Of a stretch of DNA of 64,000 nt, positions 56,051 to 64,000 are shown in pieces. Each line of letters starts with the position of its first letter. The stretch's first letter is position 1. Origin of the DNA: Silicimonas sp. (GTDB lineage Bacteria; Pseudomonadota; Alphaproteobacteria; Rhodobacterales; Rhodobacteraceae); assembly GCA_022824525.1 (NCBI GenBank), contig JAJDZT010000044.1, forward strand, positions 18,194 to 82,193. Direction: 5' to 3'. Below the pieces are notes generated by a model, which ran no database searches, was not told where the DNA came from, and was given only the letters and a program-made list of their open reading frames with translations. Position numbers and translations under genes: made by a program.

Positions 56051-56191
56051 ATGACCAATCGGATCGCTTTGTACATAGGTATCACAATAGTCGTGATCCT
56101 CGCGTTGGACTACGCGTTGGGACTGGGCATCGCTTTGTTCCTCGCCCGCCGCTTCCTCGATCTGATTAGCCTAATCGCCATATGGCGGTAA
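56051..56191 (+). CDS. Small membrane protein upstream of gap
   Basis: 46 residues, [20 protein letters not shown] start, one long or two short hydrophobic helices and an [16 protein letters not shown] tail. I recall similar proteins in the same place, upstream of gap, in other Rhodobacterales, so the position appears conserved. 28 bases to the gap start. Confidence 0.78.
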   Translation: MTNRIALYIGITIVVILALDYALGLGIALFLARRFLDLISLIAIWR

Positions 56192-56219
56192 CAAGTATGC
56201 CGGAGAAGGAGAACCATCC

Positions 56220-57224
<1,005 letters not shown>

Positions 57225-57235
57225 TCACGCAAGGA

Positions 57236-57268
57236 AAGGGCCCCGGACTTGATCCGGGGGCCCTTTTT
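57236..57268 (+). terminator. Rho-independent terminator after gap
   Basis: AGGGCCCCGGA - short loop - TCCGGGGGCCC followed by TTTTT. It lies 12 bases past the gap stop codon. Confidence 0.88.
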
Positions 57269-57309
57269 CCCCTATTTTGCGATCTGTTGTACCAGTCCTG
57301 GGGAAAATC

Positions 57310-57900
57310 ATGATCCGGATCGTCGTCGCCGCATTGGCCTGTGCCGTCTTTGTAACGCCCACACAATCGATCAGTGCGGATGCCAAAGCGCGAAAGAAAC
57401 TCTTCGAACGCCAGTCCGCGATCCTCGACAAGCGCAACGCTCAAAGATCGACCGCGCGTGTTCCTCTGGGGCCAACCGAAGTCTACATTCCCGGCACGCC
57501 AAGTTCCGAACCCATCGTCAAATACACCGGTGCGCACAGAAGCCGCTTCGAGGGCGCCGCCCGACAGGCAGCCCGCCGGTACAACGTGCCGGAAGACATC
57601 TTCCTCCGCCTCGTGACCCAGGAGAGCGCGTGGAATCCGTCGGCCCGGTCCCACAAAGGGGCAATCGGCCTTGCGCAACTGATGCCGGGAACCGCCCGGA
57701 AACTGCGCGTGAACCCGCATGATCCGCTGGAGAACCTCGACGGCGGCGCACGTTACCTCGCCGAACAGTACCGGACATTCCGTTCCTGGCGACTGGCCTT
57801 GGCAGCGTATAACGCCGGACCGGGGGCAGTACAAAAGTACAATGGCGTGCCGCCTTATCGCGAAACCCAAGGCTACGTCCGCGCCATTCTCGGCAGCTAA
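57310..57900 (+). CDS. Lytic transglycosylase (SLT domain)
   Basis: 196 residues. Signal peptide (residues 1-24), a basic linker, then an SLT domain: catalytic Glu in [13 protein letters not shown] (about residue 111), [13 protein letters not shown] (about 120-132), and [14 protein letters not shown] near the end. Cleaves peptidoglycan glycan strands in the periplasm. The ATG at 57310 is favoured by the signal peptide; an in-frame upstream ATG lacks it. Confidence 0.94.
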   Translation: MIRIVVAALACAVFVTPTQSISADAKARKKLFERQSAILDKRNAQRSTARVPLGPTEVYIPGTPSSEPIVKYTGAHRSRFEGAARQAARRYNVPEDIFLRLVTQESAWNPSARSHKGAIGLAQLMPGTARKLRVNPHDPLENLDGGARYLAEQYRTFRSWRLALAAYNAGPGAVQKYNGVPPYRETQGYVRAILGS

Positions 57901-57940
57901 GCCCTTCCCTCTTCATCTCTTTCCAAATACGCATGACCCC

Positions 57941-58648
57941 ATGGCCAAGAAATCCAGCGGCAGAGGGCAACGCGACCTCAAGGTGAAGGTAAAGTCGGCA
58001 CGCGGGCGGAAGCTTTCCTCCACGCGCTGGCTCGAGCGTCAATTGAACGACCCTTATGTGCGCCGTGCAAAGGCAGAGGGTTACCGGGGGCGAGCTGCTT
58101 TCAAGATTCTCGAACTCGACGACAAGTATGGGTTCCTCAAGCCAGGCGCACGCGTGGTCGACCTTGGCTGCGCACCCGGCGGCTGGTGTCAGGTTGCAGT
58201 CAAACGCGTCAACGCCCTTGGCGACAAGCCGGGGCCGCAGGGCCGCGTCCTCGGCGTCGACCTTCAGGAGGTAGAGCCCATTGCCGGCGCGGAACTCCAT
58301 CAGCTCGACTTCATGGAGGACGGTGCGGACGACAAGGTCAAGGACTGGCTCGGCGGCACTGCCGATGTGGTCATGTCCGACATGGCCGCCGCCTCGTCTG
58401 GCCATAAGCAGACCGACCATTTGCGCATCGTGGCGCTTTGCGAAGCCGCCGCCGAACTCGCCTTCGACGTGCTGGAACCGGGCGGGACCTTCGTTGCCAA
58501 GGTTCTGGCAGGCGGCGCGGAACAGGGCCTTCAGACTCTCCTGAAGCAACGATTCGACAAGGTGGCCAACGTCAAACCCCCCGCGTCCCGATCCGACAGC
58601 TCTGAAAAGTTTGTGGTCGCCACGGGTTTTCGCGGGCCCGGAGACTGA
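57941..58648 (+). CDS. rlmE: 23S rRNA 2'-O-methyltransferase RlmE (FtsJ)
   Basis: 235 residues. Methylates U2552 of 23S rRNA. SAM-binding [13 protein letters not shown] (about 67-79) and the catalytic K-D-K-E set: [33 protein letters not shown] and SEKFVVA. The start ATG at 57941 is preferred to an in-frame ATG far upstream in another gene. Extra basic residues at the N-terminus are usual for alphaproteobacterial copies. Confidence 0.95.
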   Translation: MAKKSSGRGQRDLKVKVKSARGRKLSSTRWLERQLNDPYVRRAKAEGYRGRAAFKILELDDKYGFLKPGARVVDLGCAPGGWCQVAVKRVNALGDKPGPQGRVLGVDLQEVEPIAGAELHQLDFMEDGADDKVKDWLGGTADVVMSDMAAASSGHKQTDHLRIVALCEAAAELAFDVLEPGGTFVAKVLAGGAEQGLQTLLKQRFDKVANVKPPASRSDSSEKFVVATGFRGPGD

Positions 58649-58706
58649 CGCCGTGTTTCGGCACGACCTTTGCGTCAAAGAGTGTTTCCGCTAAGGCTGA
58701 ACCAGC

Positions 58707-59501
58707 ATGAATACTTTCATCTTCATCCCTGCCCGTTATCCGTCCCAACGCTTCCCGGGAAAGCCACTTGCCATGCTCACCGGAGCCACCGGAGACGCGC
58801 GCTCTCTCATCCATCGCAGTTGGGATGCAGCATGTTTGGTCAACGGGGTCGATGCCGTTTACATCCTTACAGATGATGATCGGATTGCCGAAGCCGCCAA
58901 CGCATTCGGCGCGGACGTTTTGATGACCTCGGAAGCCCCGCGAAACGGAACCGAACGCTGCGCAGAGGCTGTCCCGTTGCTCAAGAACGCGCCCGATATC
59001 GTCGTGAACTTGCAGGGCGACGCGCCTTTGACCCCGCCTCACTACGTAGAAGCGTTGATCGAAGCGATGCAGACCGACCCTGGCATCCAGATGGCCACAC
59101 CGGTTCTCCGCACGGAACTCGAACATCTGTCGGCGCTTCAAAACGATCGCAAGGAAGGCCGTGTCGGAGCAACCACGGCCGTCTTTCGCAACAACGGCGA
59201 CGCGCTCTACTTCTCCAAGGAAGTGCTCCCCTTTGCCGACAAGGCTGCGGAAACCGGCCTTCCCGTCTTCCATCATGTCGGCTGTTACGCCTATCGACCC
59301 GAGGCGCTCACCGCTTACGCCAAACTGCCGCAAGGCCCGCTTGAAACCGCCGAGGGCCTCGAACAACTCCGCTTCCTCGAAAACGGCATTCCCGTCCGCT
59401 GCGTCGAGGTCGATGCCCGTGGTCGCGCATTCTGGGAACTCAATAACCCGTCCGACATCCCCTTGATCGAGGACATCATGAAACGGGAAGGCATCGCATG
59501 A
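58707..59501 (+). CDS. kdsB: 3-deoxy-manno-octulosonate cytidylyltransferase
   Basis: 264 residues. Activates Kdo as CMP-Kdo for lipid A. IPARYPSQRFPGKPL (about 7-21) nucleotide-binding loop, VVNLQGDAPL and HHVGCYAYRPEAL are typical. Overlaps kdsA by four bases. First gene of the Kdo cluster kdsB-kdsA-kdsD-waaA. Confidence 0.97.
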   Translation: MNTFIFIPARYPSQRFPGKPLAMLTGATGDARSLIHRSWDAACLVNGVDAVYILTDDDRIAEAANAFGADVLMTSEAPRNGTERCAEAVPLLKNAPDIVVNLQGDAPLTPPHYVEALIEAMQTDPGIQMATPVLRTELEHLSALQNDRKEGRVGATTAVFRNNGDALYFSKEVLPFADKAAETGLPVFHHVGCYAYRPEALTAYAKLPQGPLETAEGLEQLRFLENGIPVRCVEVDARGRAFWELNNPSDIPLIEDIMKREGIA

Positions 59502-60319
59502 CAGTCACCGTCGGCAAGACCACCTTCGGTCAGGACAGACCTTTCGTTCTGATCTCCGGCCCCTGCCAGCTTGAAACGCTGGACCATGCCCGCATGCTGG
59601 CCGAGACCCTCAGCACTCTCTGCGAAAAGCACGGCATCGGCTATGTCTTCAAAGCGAGCTTCGACAAGGCCAATCGCTCCAGCCTCTCCGGCAAACGCGG
59701 CCCCGGCATCGACGAAGGCCTGACGATCCTCTCAAAGATCGGTGCGGAATTCGGCTGCCCCACGCTGACCGATATCCACGGTCCCGATCAATGCGCGCCA
59801 GCGGCGGAAGCCGTGGATATCCTTCAAATCCCCGCGTTCCTCTGTCGCCAGACGGACCTTCTGCTTGCCGCCGGTGAAACAGGGGCAGCAATCAACGTGA
59901 AGAAAGGCCAGTTCCTGGCACCGTGGGACATGAAGAACGTCGCGGACAAGATCGCCTCGACCGGCAATGAGCGGATCCTTCTGACCGAGCGTGGCGCGAG
60001 CTTCGGCTACAACATGCTCGTCTCCGACATGCGGAGCCTGCCGATCATGGCCGAAACCGGCTACCCGGTGGTGTTCGATGCCACCCATTCCGTGCAGCTT
60101 CCGGGCGGCAAGGGCACGTCGTCGGGCGGTCAGGCCGAGTTCGTGCCGCCCCTTGCACGCGCGGCAGTTGCCGTCGGCGTCTCCGCAGTCTTCATCGAGA
60201 CCCATGAAGAACCCGCGCGCTCTCCGTCAGACGGTCCCAACATGGTCCCACTCGATCAAATGGACGCGCTTCTCTCCACGCTGACCGCCATGGACCGGCT
60301 GGCAAAGTCCCTGCCCTGA
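59498..60319 (+). CDS. kdsA: 3-deoxy-8-phosphooctulonate synthase
   Basis: 273 residues. Condenses arabinose-5-phosphate with phosphoenolpyruvate. LISGPCQLE, FKASFDKANRSS, DIHGPDQC, IPAFLCRQTDLL and FDATHSVQLPGG are the KdsA active-site segments. Cysteine in GPCQ and the DATHSV region are metal ligands of the metal-dependent type. Thirty-seven bases to kdsD. Confidence 0.98.
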   Translation: MTVTVGKTTFGQDRPFVLISGPCQLETLDHARMLAETLSTLCEKHGIGYVFKASFDKANRSSLSGKRGPGIDEGLTILSKIGAEFGCPTLTDIHGPDQCAPAAEAVDILQIPAFLCRQTDLLLAAGETGAAINVKKGQFLAPWDMKNVADKIASTGNERILLTERGASFGYNMLVSDMRSLPIMAETGYPVVFDATHSVQLPGGKGTSSGGQAEFVPPLARAAVAVGVSAVFIETHEEPARSPSDGPNMVPLDQMDALLSTLTAMDRLAKSLP

Positions 60320-60356
60320 GCTTGTGCGGCGCGGGCGTTTGACCTATCCCCGGTCC

Positions 60357-61346
60357 ATGACGACGAGCGACGACATCAGCTATGTACGGGACGCCCTTGC
60401 GACCAACCTGAGCGGCCTTCAGACTTTGCAGACCGCACTTGACGGTATGGCGCCCGCCATCAACACCGCGCTCGACATGATCGACAACATGACCGGGCGG
60501 TTGATCGTGACGGGCCTTGGGAAGTCAGGTCACATCGGTGCCAAGTTGGCGGCGACCTTTGCCTCGACAGGAACGCCGGCCTATTTCCTTCATCCCGCTG
60601 AAGCCAGTCACGGTGATCTCGGCATTGTTCAACCAGACGATGTGATCCTTGCGCTGTCCTGGTCTGGCGAAACCCGCGAACTCTCCGATGTCATCGGCTA
60701 CGCCAAGCGTCGCGGTGTGCCGATGATCGCATTGACCGGAAACGGCGCCAGCACCCTGGCCGACGCGGCGACCGTTGCACTTGTAATGCCCGCGGTGCGC
60801 GAAGCCTGCCCGCACAACCTCGCGCCGACGACGACAACGCTTCTGCAGCTCGCCCTCGGCGACGCGCTTGCCATCGCCATCCTGCAAAGGAAGGGCTTCA
60901 CGGAGGAAAGCTTCCACGCTTTCCATCCCGGCGGCTCCCTCGGCGCGCAACTGAAGCACGTCGAGGAAATCATGCACCCCGTCGACGCCCTGCCCCTCGT
61001 GGAAGACACGGCCCCGGTCATCGCCGCCATCACCGAACTGTCGGCGAAGGGATTCGGCATCACGGGGATCACTGGAAACGGCGCCCTTGTCGGCGTCATC
61101 ACGGACGGCGATGTACGGCGTTATCTGGAGCGCAATGCGGACGCCACAATGCAGGGTGCGCTGCACGACACCACGGCCTCGGAAATAATGACCCAAGGCT
61201 CGGTGACCCTTACACCAAGGATGATCGCGGGCGAGGCACAAGCCATTCTGCAATCGAAGCGCATTCAGGCTGCCTTCGTCGTCGATGGCAGCGAACCGAT
61301 CGGCCTTGTCACCATGCTTCGCCTGCTCAATCGCGGCACGGCCTGA
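60357..61346 (+). CDS. kdsD: Arabinose-5-phosphate isomerase
   Basis: 329 residues. SIS domain (about 40-180, VTGLGKSGHIGAKLAATFASTGTPAYFLHP) followed by two CBS domains (about 205-329). Makes arabinose-5-phosphate from ribulose-5-phosphate for KdsA. The ATG at 60357 leaves 37 bases to kdsA. KpsF/GutQ paralogues have the same layout; the Kdo neighbours support kdsD. Confidence 0.95.
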   Translation: MTTSDDISYVRDALATNLSGLQTLQTALDGMAPAINTALDMIDNMTGRLIVTGLGKSGHIGAKLAATFASTGTPAYFLHPAEASHGDLGIVQPDDVILALSWSGETRELSDVIGYAKRRGVPMIALTGNGASTLADAATVALVMPAVREACPHNLAPTTTTLLQLALGDALAIAILQRKGFTEESFHAFHPGGSLGAQLKHVEEIMHPVDALPLVEDTAPVIAAITELSAKGFGITGITGNGALVGVITDGDVRRYLERNADATMQGALHDTTASEIMTQGSVTLTPRMIAGEAQAILQSKRIQAAFVVDGSEPIGLVTMLRLLNRGTA

Positions 61347-61350
61347 GATC

Positions 61351-62634
61351 ATGTCGCCCCTGCTGCGGCTTTACCTCGCATTCTCGAACATCTCCGGCCC
61401 GCTCTGGCGGCTGATACACAGGCGCCGCCTCGCGCGCGGCAAGGAAGTCGCGGACCGCCTGCCGGAGAAATACGGCCGCTACAATGTCAAACCCACCGGC
61501 ACCCATGTCCTCTGGTTCCACGCGCTTTCGGTCGGTGAAAGTTTCGCACTCCTCCCACTGATCGAGCTTGCCTTGAAAGAGAAACCCGAGGCCGAAGTCA
61601 TTCTCACCACTTCAACGGCCAGTTCGATCGAAGCCTTGGCCAAGGCCAACCTTCCGGACCGCTGCCGCCACATCCTGCTTCCGATCGACACAAAGCGTGC
61701 GTCACAAGCCTTTCTCGACCACTGGAGCCCTTCGATTGCAGCCTTCGCGGAGCTTGATTTCTGGCCGCGACTGATGACTGAAACCCATCGTCGCGGCATC
61801 CCGATGATCCTGGTCAACAGCCGCATGCCCGACAAGAGCTTTCAGCGCCGCAGAAAACTCGGCGGCATGATGCGAGACGTCCTGAACCTTTTTGATCGGC
61901 TGCTGGTGCAGGACGACCTCAGCCGCGACCGGTTCGTGGCACTCGGCGCAGCGGCCGGTCGTATCGAAACCGTTGGCGCTCTCAAGGCAGCGGCTCGTCC
62001 TCTGGCCGCCGATGAAACTGAGCTGCGCGCATTGAAGGCGCTGGTCGGAAATCGCCCCGTCTGGTGCGCCGCCGCAACCGAACGCTCAGAGCATCCGGCG
62101 ATGATCGACGCCCACCGCGACGTGTCCGCGGCGCTCGAAAACGCCCTCCTCATCTTTGCACCGCGCTTCAAGGATGACGGGCCAGAGGTGGAACGCCTTG
62201 CCCGCGCGCAGTTTCAGCACGTGGCGCGTCGAAGCGAGGGGCAGCCCCTCACCGCCGAGACACAGGTCTATATTGCTGACACCTTTGGCGAGATGGGGCT
62301 TTGGTATCGCCTCGCCCCGGTCTCTTTTGTCGGCCATTCCCTCACGGAAGGCCTCGAAGGCAAGAACCCGTTCGAGGCGGCAGCGCTTGGGTCGGCCATC
62401 CTCTCGGGCCCGAACATCTCATACTTTTCAGAAAGTTACGACGCTCTGACCACCGAAGAGGCCTGCCGCTACGTGACGGATGTCGCGTCGCTCTCAGAAA
62501 GCGTGATTGCCCTTCAGGACGAAACCGTCCGCACCAAAATGAACGCTGGTGCGGCCCGTGTCATCGAGGCACGCCGTTCCGTCCTTTCGCGAACATGGGA
62601 CGCCTTGAAGAGCACATTGAAGCGCTCTGATTAG
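61351..62634 (+). CDS. waaA: 3-deoxy-D-manno-octulosonic acid transferase
   Basis: 427 residues, GT30 family. Transfers Kdo from CMP-Kdo to lipid A precursor at the inner membrane. N-terminal hydrophobic segment, WFHALSVGESFALLPL with the catalytic glutamate, and later VGHSLTEGLEGKNPFEAAALGSAIL. Four bases after kdsD. The stop overlaps the convergent apbC stop by four bases. Confidence 0.96.
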   Translation: MSPLLRLYLAFSNISGPLWRLIHRRRLARGKEVADRLPEKYGRYNVKPTGTHVLWFHALSVGESFALLPLIELALKEKPEAEVILTTSTASSIEALAKANLPDRCRHILLPIDTKRASQAFLDHWSPSIAAFAELDFWPRLMTETHRRGIPMILVNSRMPDKSFQRRRKLGGMMRDVLNLFDRLLVQDDLSRDRFVALGAAAGRIETVGALKAAARPLAADETELRALKALVGNRPVWCAAATERSEHPAMIDAHRDVSAALENALLIFAPRFKDDGPEVERLARAQFQHVARRSEGQPLTAETQVYIADTFGEMGLWYRLAPVSFVGHSLTEGLEGKNPFEAAALGSAILSGPNISYFSESYDALTTEEACRYVTDVASLSESVIALQDETVRTKMNAGAARVIEARRSVLSRTWDALKSTLKRSD

Positions 62635-63707
62635 CCCATGCCTCCGCCCACCAGCCGCTGTGCAAGCCCGCGATAAGCATCGGATACAGGGCCTTCGCCC
62701 AATGCGACAGGCATCCCCGCGTCGCCGGCAAGTCGAACATCGAGGGAGAGGGGGATTTCTCCAAGAAATGGCACATTCAACCGCTCTGCCTCGTCCCGCA
62801 CGCCGCCATGGCCGAACAAATGCTCTTCATGTCCGCATTTCGGGCACACGTAAGTCGACATATTCTCGATCAACCCCAGCACCGGGGTGTTCAGCGTTCC
62901 AAACATATCGATGGCCTTGCGCGCATCCAGAAGTGCCACGTCCTGCGGTGTGGAGACGATGATCGCGCCGGTCACCTGTGTCTTCTGACAAAGGGTGAGT
63001 TGCACGTCACCAGTCCCCGGCGGCAGGTCAATCAGAAGTACGTCCAGCTCGCCCCATTCCACTTGCCCCAGCATCTGCTGCAGCGCGCCCATCAGCATCG
63101 GCCCACGCCAAACCACGGCTTTCTCCGGCGCCACCATGAATCCAATCGACATGAGCGTAACGCCATGGGATTGAAGCGGAATTATCTTCTTCCCGTCTGG
63201 CGAGGACGGACGTTTCATCACGCCCATCATCTGCGGCTGCGACGGTCCGTAGATGTCTGCATCCAACAATCCCACACGGCGTCCTTCTTGCGCCAGCGCG
63301 ACAGCGAGATTTGACGACACCGTCGATTTGCCGACACCGCCCTTTCCGGAACCGATCGCGATGATCCGATCGACACCGGTGACCTTCTGGGGTCCGCCCT
63401 GCTGCGGCTTGGGATGCCCCCCGATTTTCAGCGACGGCGGCTTTGGCGCGGCCGGGGCGGGTCCATGGGCCGTCAGCACGGCCGAAACCTTGCTCACGCC
63501 ATCCAGTTCAGCAATCGCGGCTTCCGCCTCGGCGCGCACCCCTTCAAGCTGGCGGGCCATGTCCGGATCAGCCGCCTCGATGACGAATCGCACGCTCGAA
63601 TCCTCGATTTGAATCGCGCGAACCAGATCGCGCGAGACCAAATCACCGCCGCCGGGCACTAGGACGGATTTCAGCCTGTCAAGGATAGCGTTCCGGTCTA
63701 ATGGCAT
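62631..63707 (-). CDS. apbC: Mrp/ApbC family iron-sulfur cluster carrier ATPase
   Basis: 358 residues. A short N-terminal DUF59-like domain (about 1-80, VPGGGDLVSRDLVRAIQ), then the ParA/MinD-type ATPase: deviant Walker A GSGKGGVGKST (about 119-129), DADIYGPSQPQMMG, and CxxC in VCPKCGHEEHLFG, which binds a bridging Fe-S cluster. Delivers [4Fe-4S] clusters to target proteins. The ATG at 63707 is preferred over one 20 residues upstream. Confidence 0.95.
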   Translation of the reverse strand: MPLDRNAILDRLKSVLVPGGGDLVSRDLVRAIQIEDSSVRFVIEAADPDMARQLEGVRAEAEAAIAELDGVSKVSAVLTAHGPAPAAPKPPSLKIGGHPKPQQGGPQKVTGVDRIIAIGSGKGGVGKSTVSSNLAVALAQEGRRVGLLDADIYGPSQPQMMGVMKRPSSPDGKKIIPLQSHGVTLMSIGFMVAPEKAVVWRGPMLMGALQQMLGQVEWGELDVLLIDLPPGTGDVQLTLCQKTQVTGAIIVSTPQDVALLDARKAIDMFGTLNTPVLGLIENMSTYVCPKCGHEEHLFGHGGVRDEAERLNVPFLGEIPLSLDVRLAGDAGMPVALGEGPVSDAYRGLAQRLVGGGMG

Positions 63708-63792
63708 TTTCGGCACCTTTTCTCCATCTTGTGAGGCTTTTTGAGCAACGTCCCTCAAAAAACGCAAGAGGACGCAGCGTCACTGATCAAGA

Positions 63793-63823
63793 TTTACGCA
63801 AACTTCAAACTTTACATAAACTT
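63793..63823. repeat. Two direct repeats TTTAC-NN-AAACTT
   Basis: TTTACGCAAACTT and TTTACATAAACTT are 18 bases apart (start to start), separated by CAAAC, within an AT-richer stretch upstream of the apbC gene and the next rightward gene. Two helical turns apart suggests regulator dimers on one DNA face. No regulator identified. Confidence 0.4.
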
Positions 63824-63843
63824 AACTATTCCGAACTTGCATA

Positions 63844-63856
63844 GCTGCATTGCAGC
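63844..63856. promoter_or_regulatory. PhaR-type palindrome GCTGC-ATT-GCAGC
   Basis: Contains CTGC-N3-GCAG, the sequence described for PhaR, the polyhydroxyalkanoate-granule regulator of Rhodobacter and Paracoccus. It lies 126 bases upstream of the possible start at 63983, so the next gene beyond the window may be PHA-related (phasin, phaR, phaC or similar). Confidence 0.4.
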
Positions 63857-63982
63857 ATACGGCACGGCGAATTTTTTCTGTGCATGATCGTCTATTTTTA
63901 CATTGGGTTTTCTGAACCGGCTGGACATTCTTCTGTCAACCGTCTATGACGTTTTCTGACTGAACTCGAATCAGAGGCCGCA

Positions 63983-64000
63983 ATGGATCTCTCGAACCTG
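63983..64000 (+). CDS. Start of next gene, cut by window end
   Basis: ATG GAT CTC TCG AAC CTG, preceded by AGAGG seven bases upstream, open to the window end. Only six codons are visible, so no function can be given. Treat as possible only. Confidence 0.3.

Noticed and set aside
57518..58678. 386-residue minus-strand frame opposite the transglycosylase and rlmE
   Set aside because: Overlaps two clear genes on the other strand; no recognisable domain.

Overview
The window looks like a chromosomal segment of an alphaproteobacterium of the Rhodobacterales (Roseobacter/Rhodobacter type). It is GC-rich and gene-dense, with many 1-28 bp start/stop overlaps. Supporting signs are protein sequences of the Rhodobacterales type (methionyl-tRNA synthetase with an FSTS variant of the KMSKS loop, invasion-associated-locus-B protein, ImuA-like protein, a 46-residue membrane protein in front of gap), a GAAC-N7-GAAC SOS box, a TTAA-N7-TTAA CtrA box, and two copies of a GC-rich hairpin repeat. 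No insertion sequence, prophage, CRISPR array, rRNA or tRNA was seen. RNase P RNA (rnpB) is present.

Layout. 1-12300: polyphosphate kinase 2 (cut by the window edge), an RcpC/CpaB-like secreted protein, metG, small zinc-ribbon proteins, a Nudix hydrolase, a DMT exporter, a desaturase divergent from an XRE regulator, two lipoproteins, an aldo/keto reductase, an SOS-boxed imuA-like gene and an IalB-family protein. 12300-25100: a HerA-like ATPase, polA, an ACT protein, purL, bolA-grxD, a type II NADH dehydrogenase fused to a cyclic-nucleotide-binding domain, and zapA with a coiled-coil partner behind a CtrA box. 25300-33000: tkt, a receiver-only response regulator, a MAPEG protein, a YCII/DGPF protein with an ECF42-type sigma factor, rpmG, a DUF533 protein and a dienelactone hydrolase. 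33000-38000: a NitT/TauT-type ABC importer with a FadR-type regulator, divergent from a fumarylpyruvate-hydrolase-like gene. 38280-45760: rnpB, an amidase, gatCA, a ceramidase-like protein, a UPF0173 hydrolase, tadA and a pseudouridine synthase.

45900-52390 is the most distinctive locus: eight same-strand genes, tightly packed except for about 130 bp before the SPFH gene, encoding a small membrane protein, XpaC, TelA, a DUF2927 lipoprotein, an SPFH-GYF protein (YdjI-like), two cytochrome-b561-like proteins and a membrane-anchored zinc-ribbon protein (YdjG-like). It resembles the Bacillus PspA-YdjGHI membrane-stress module, but with TelA/XpaC in place of PspA and with a redox arm.

52400-64000: a DUF1444 protein, a sugar kinase, dtd, a PAS histidine kinase, gap, a lytic transglycosylase, rlmE, a Kdo cluster (kdsB-kdsA-kdsD-waaA, no kdsC) and an Mrp/ApbC Fe-S carrier. 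The window ends in an AT-richer promoter region with a PhaR-type palindrome ahead of the next gene.
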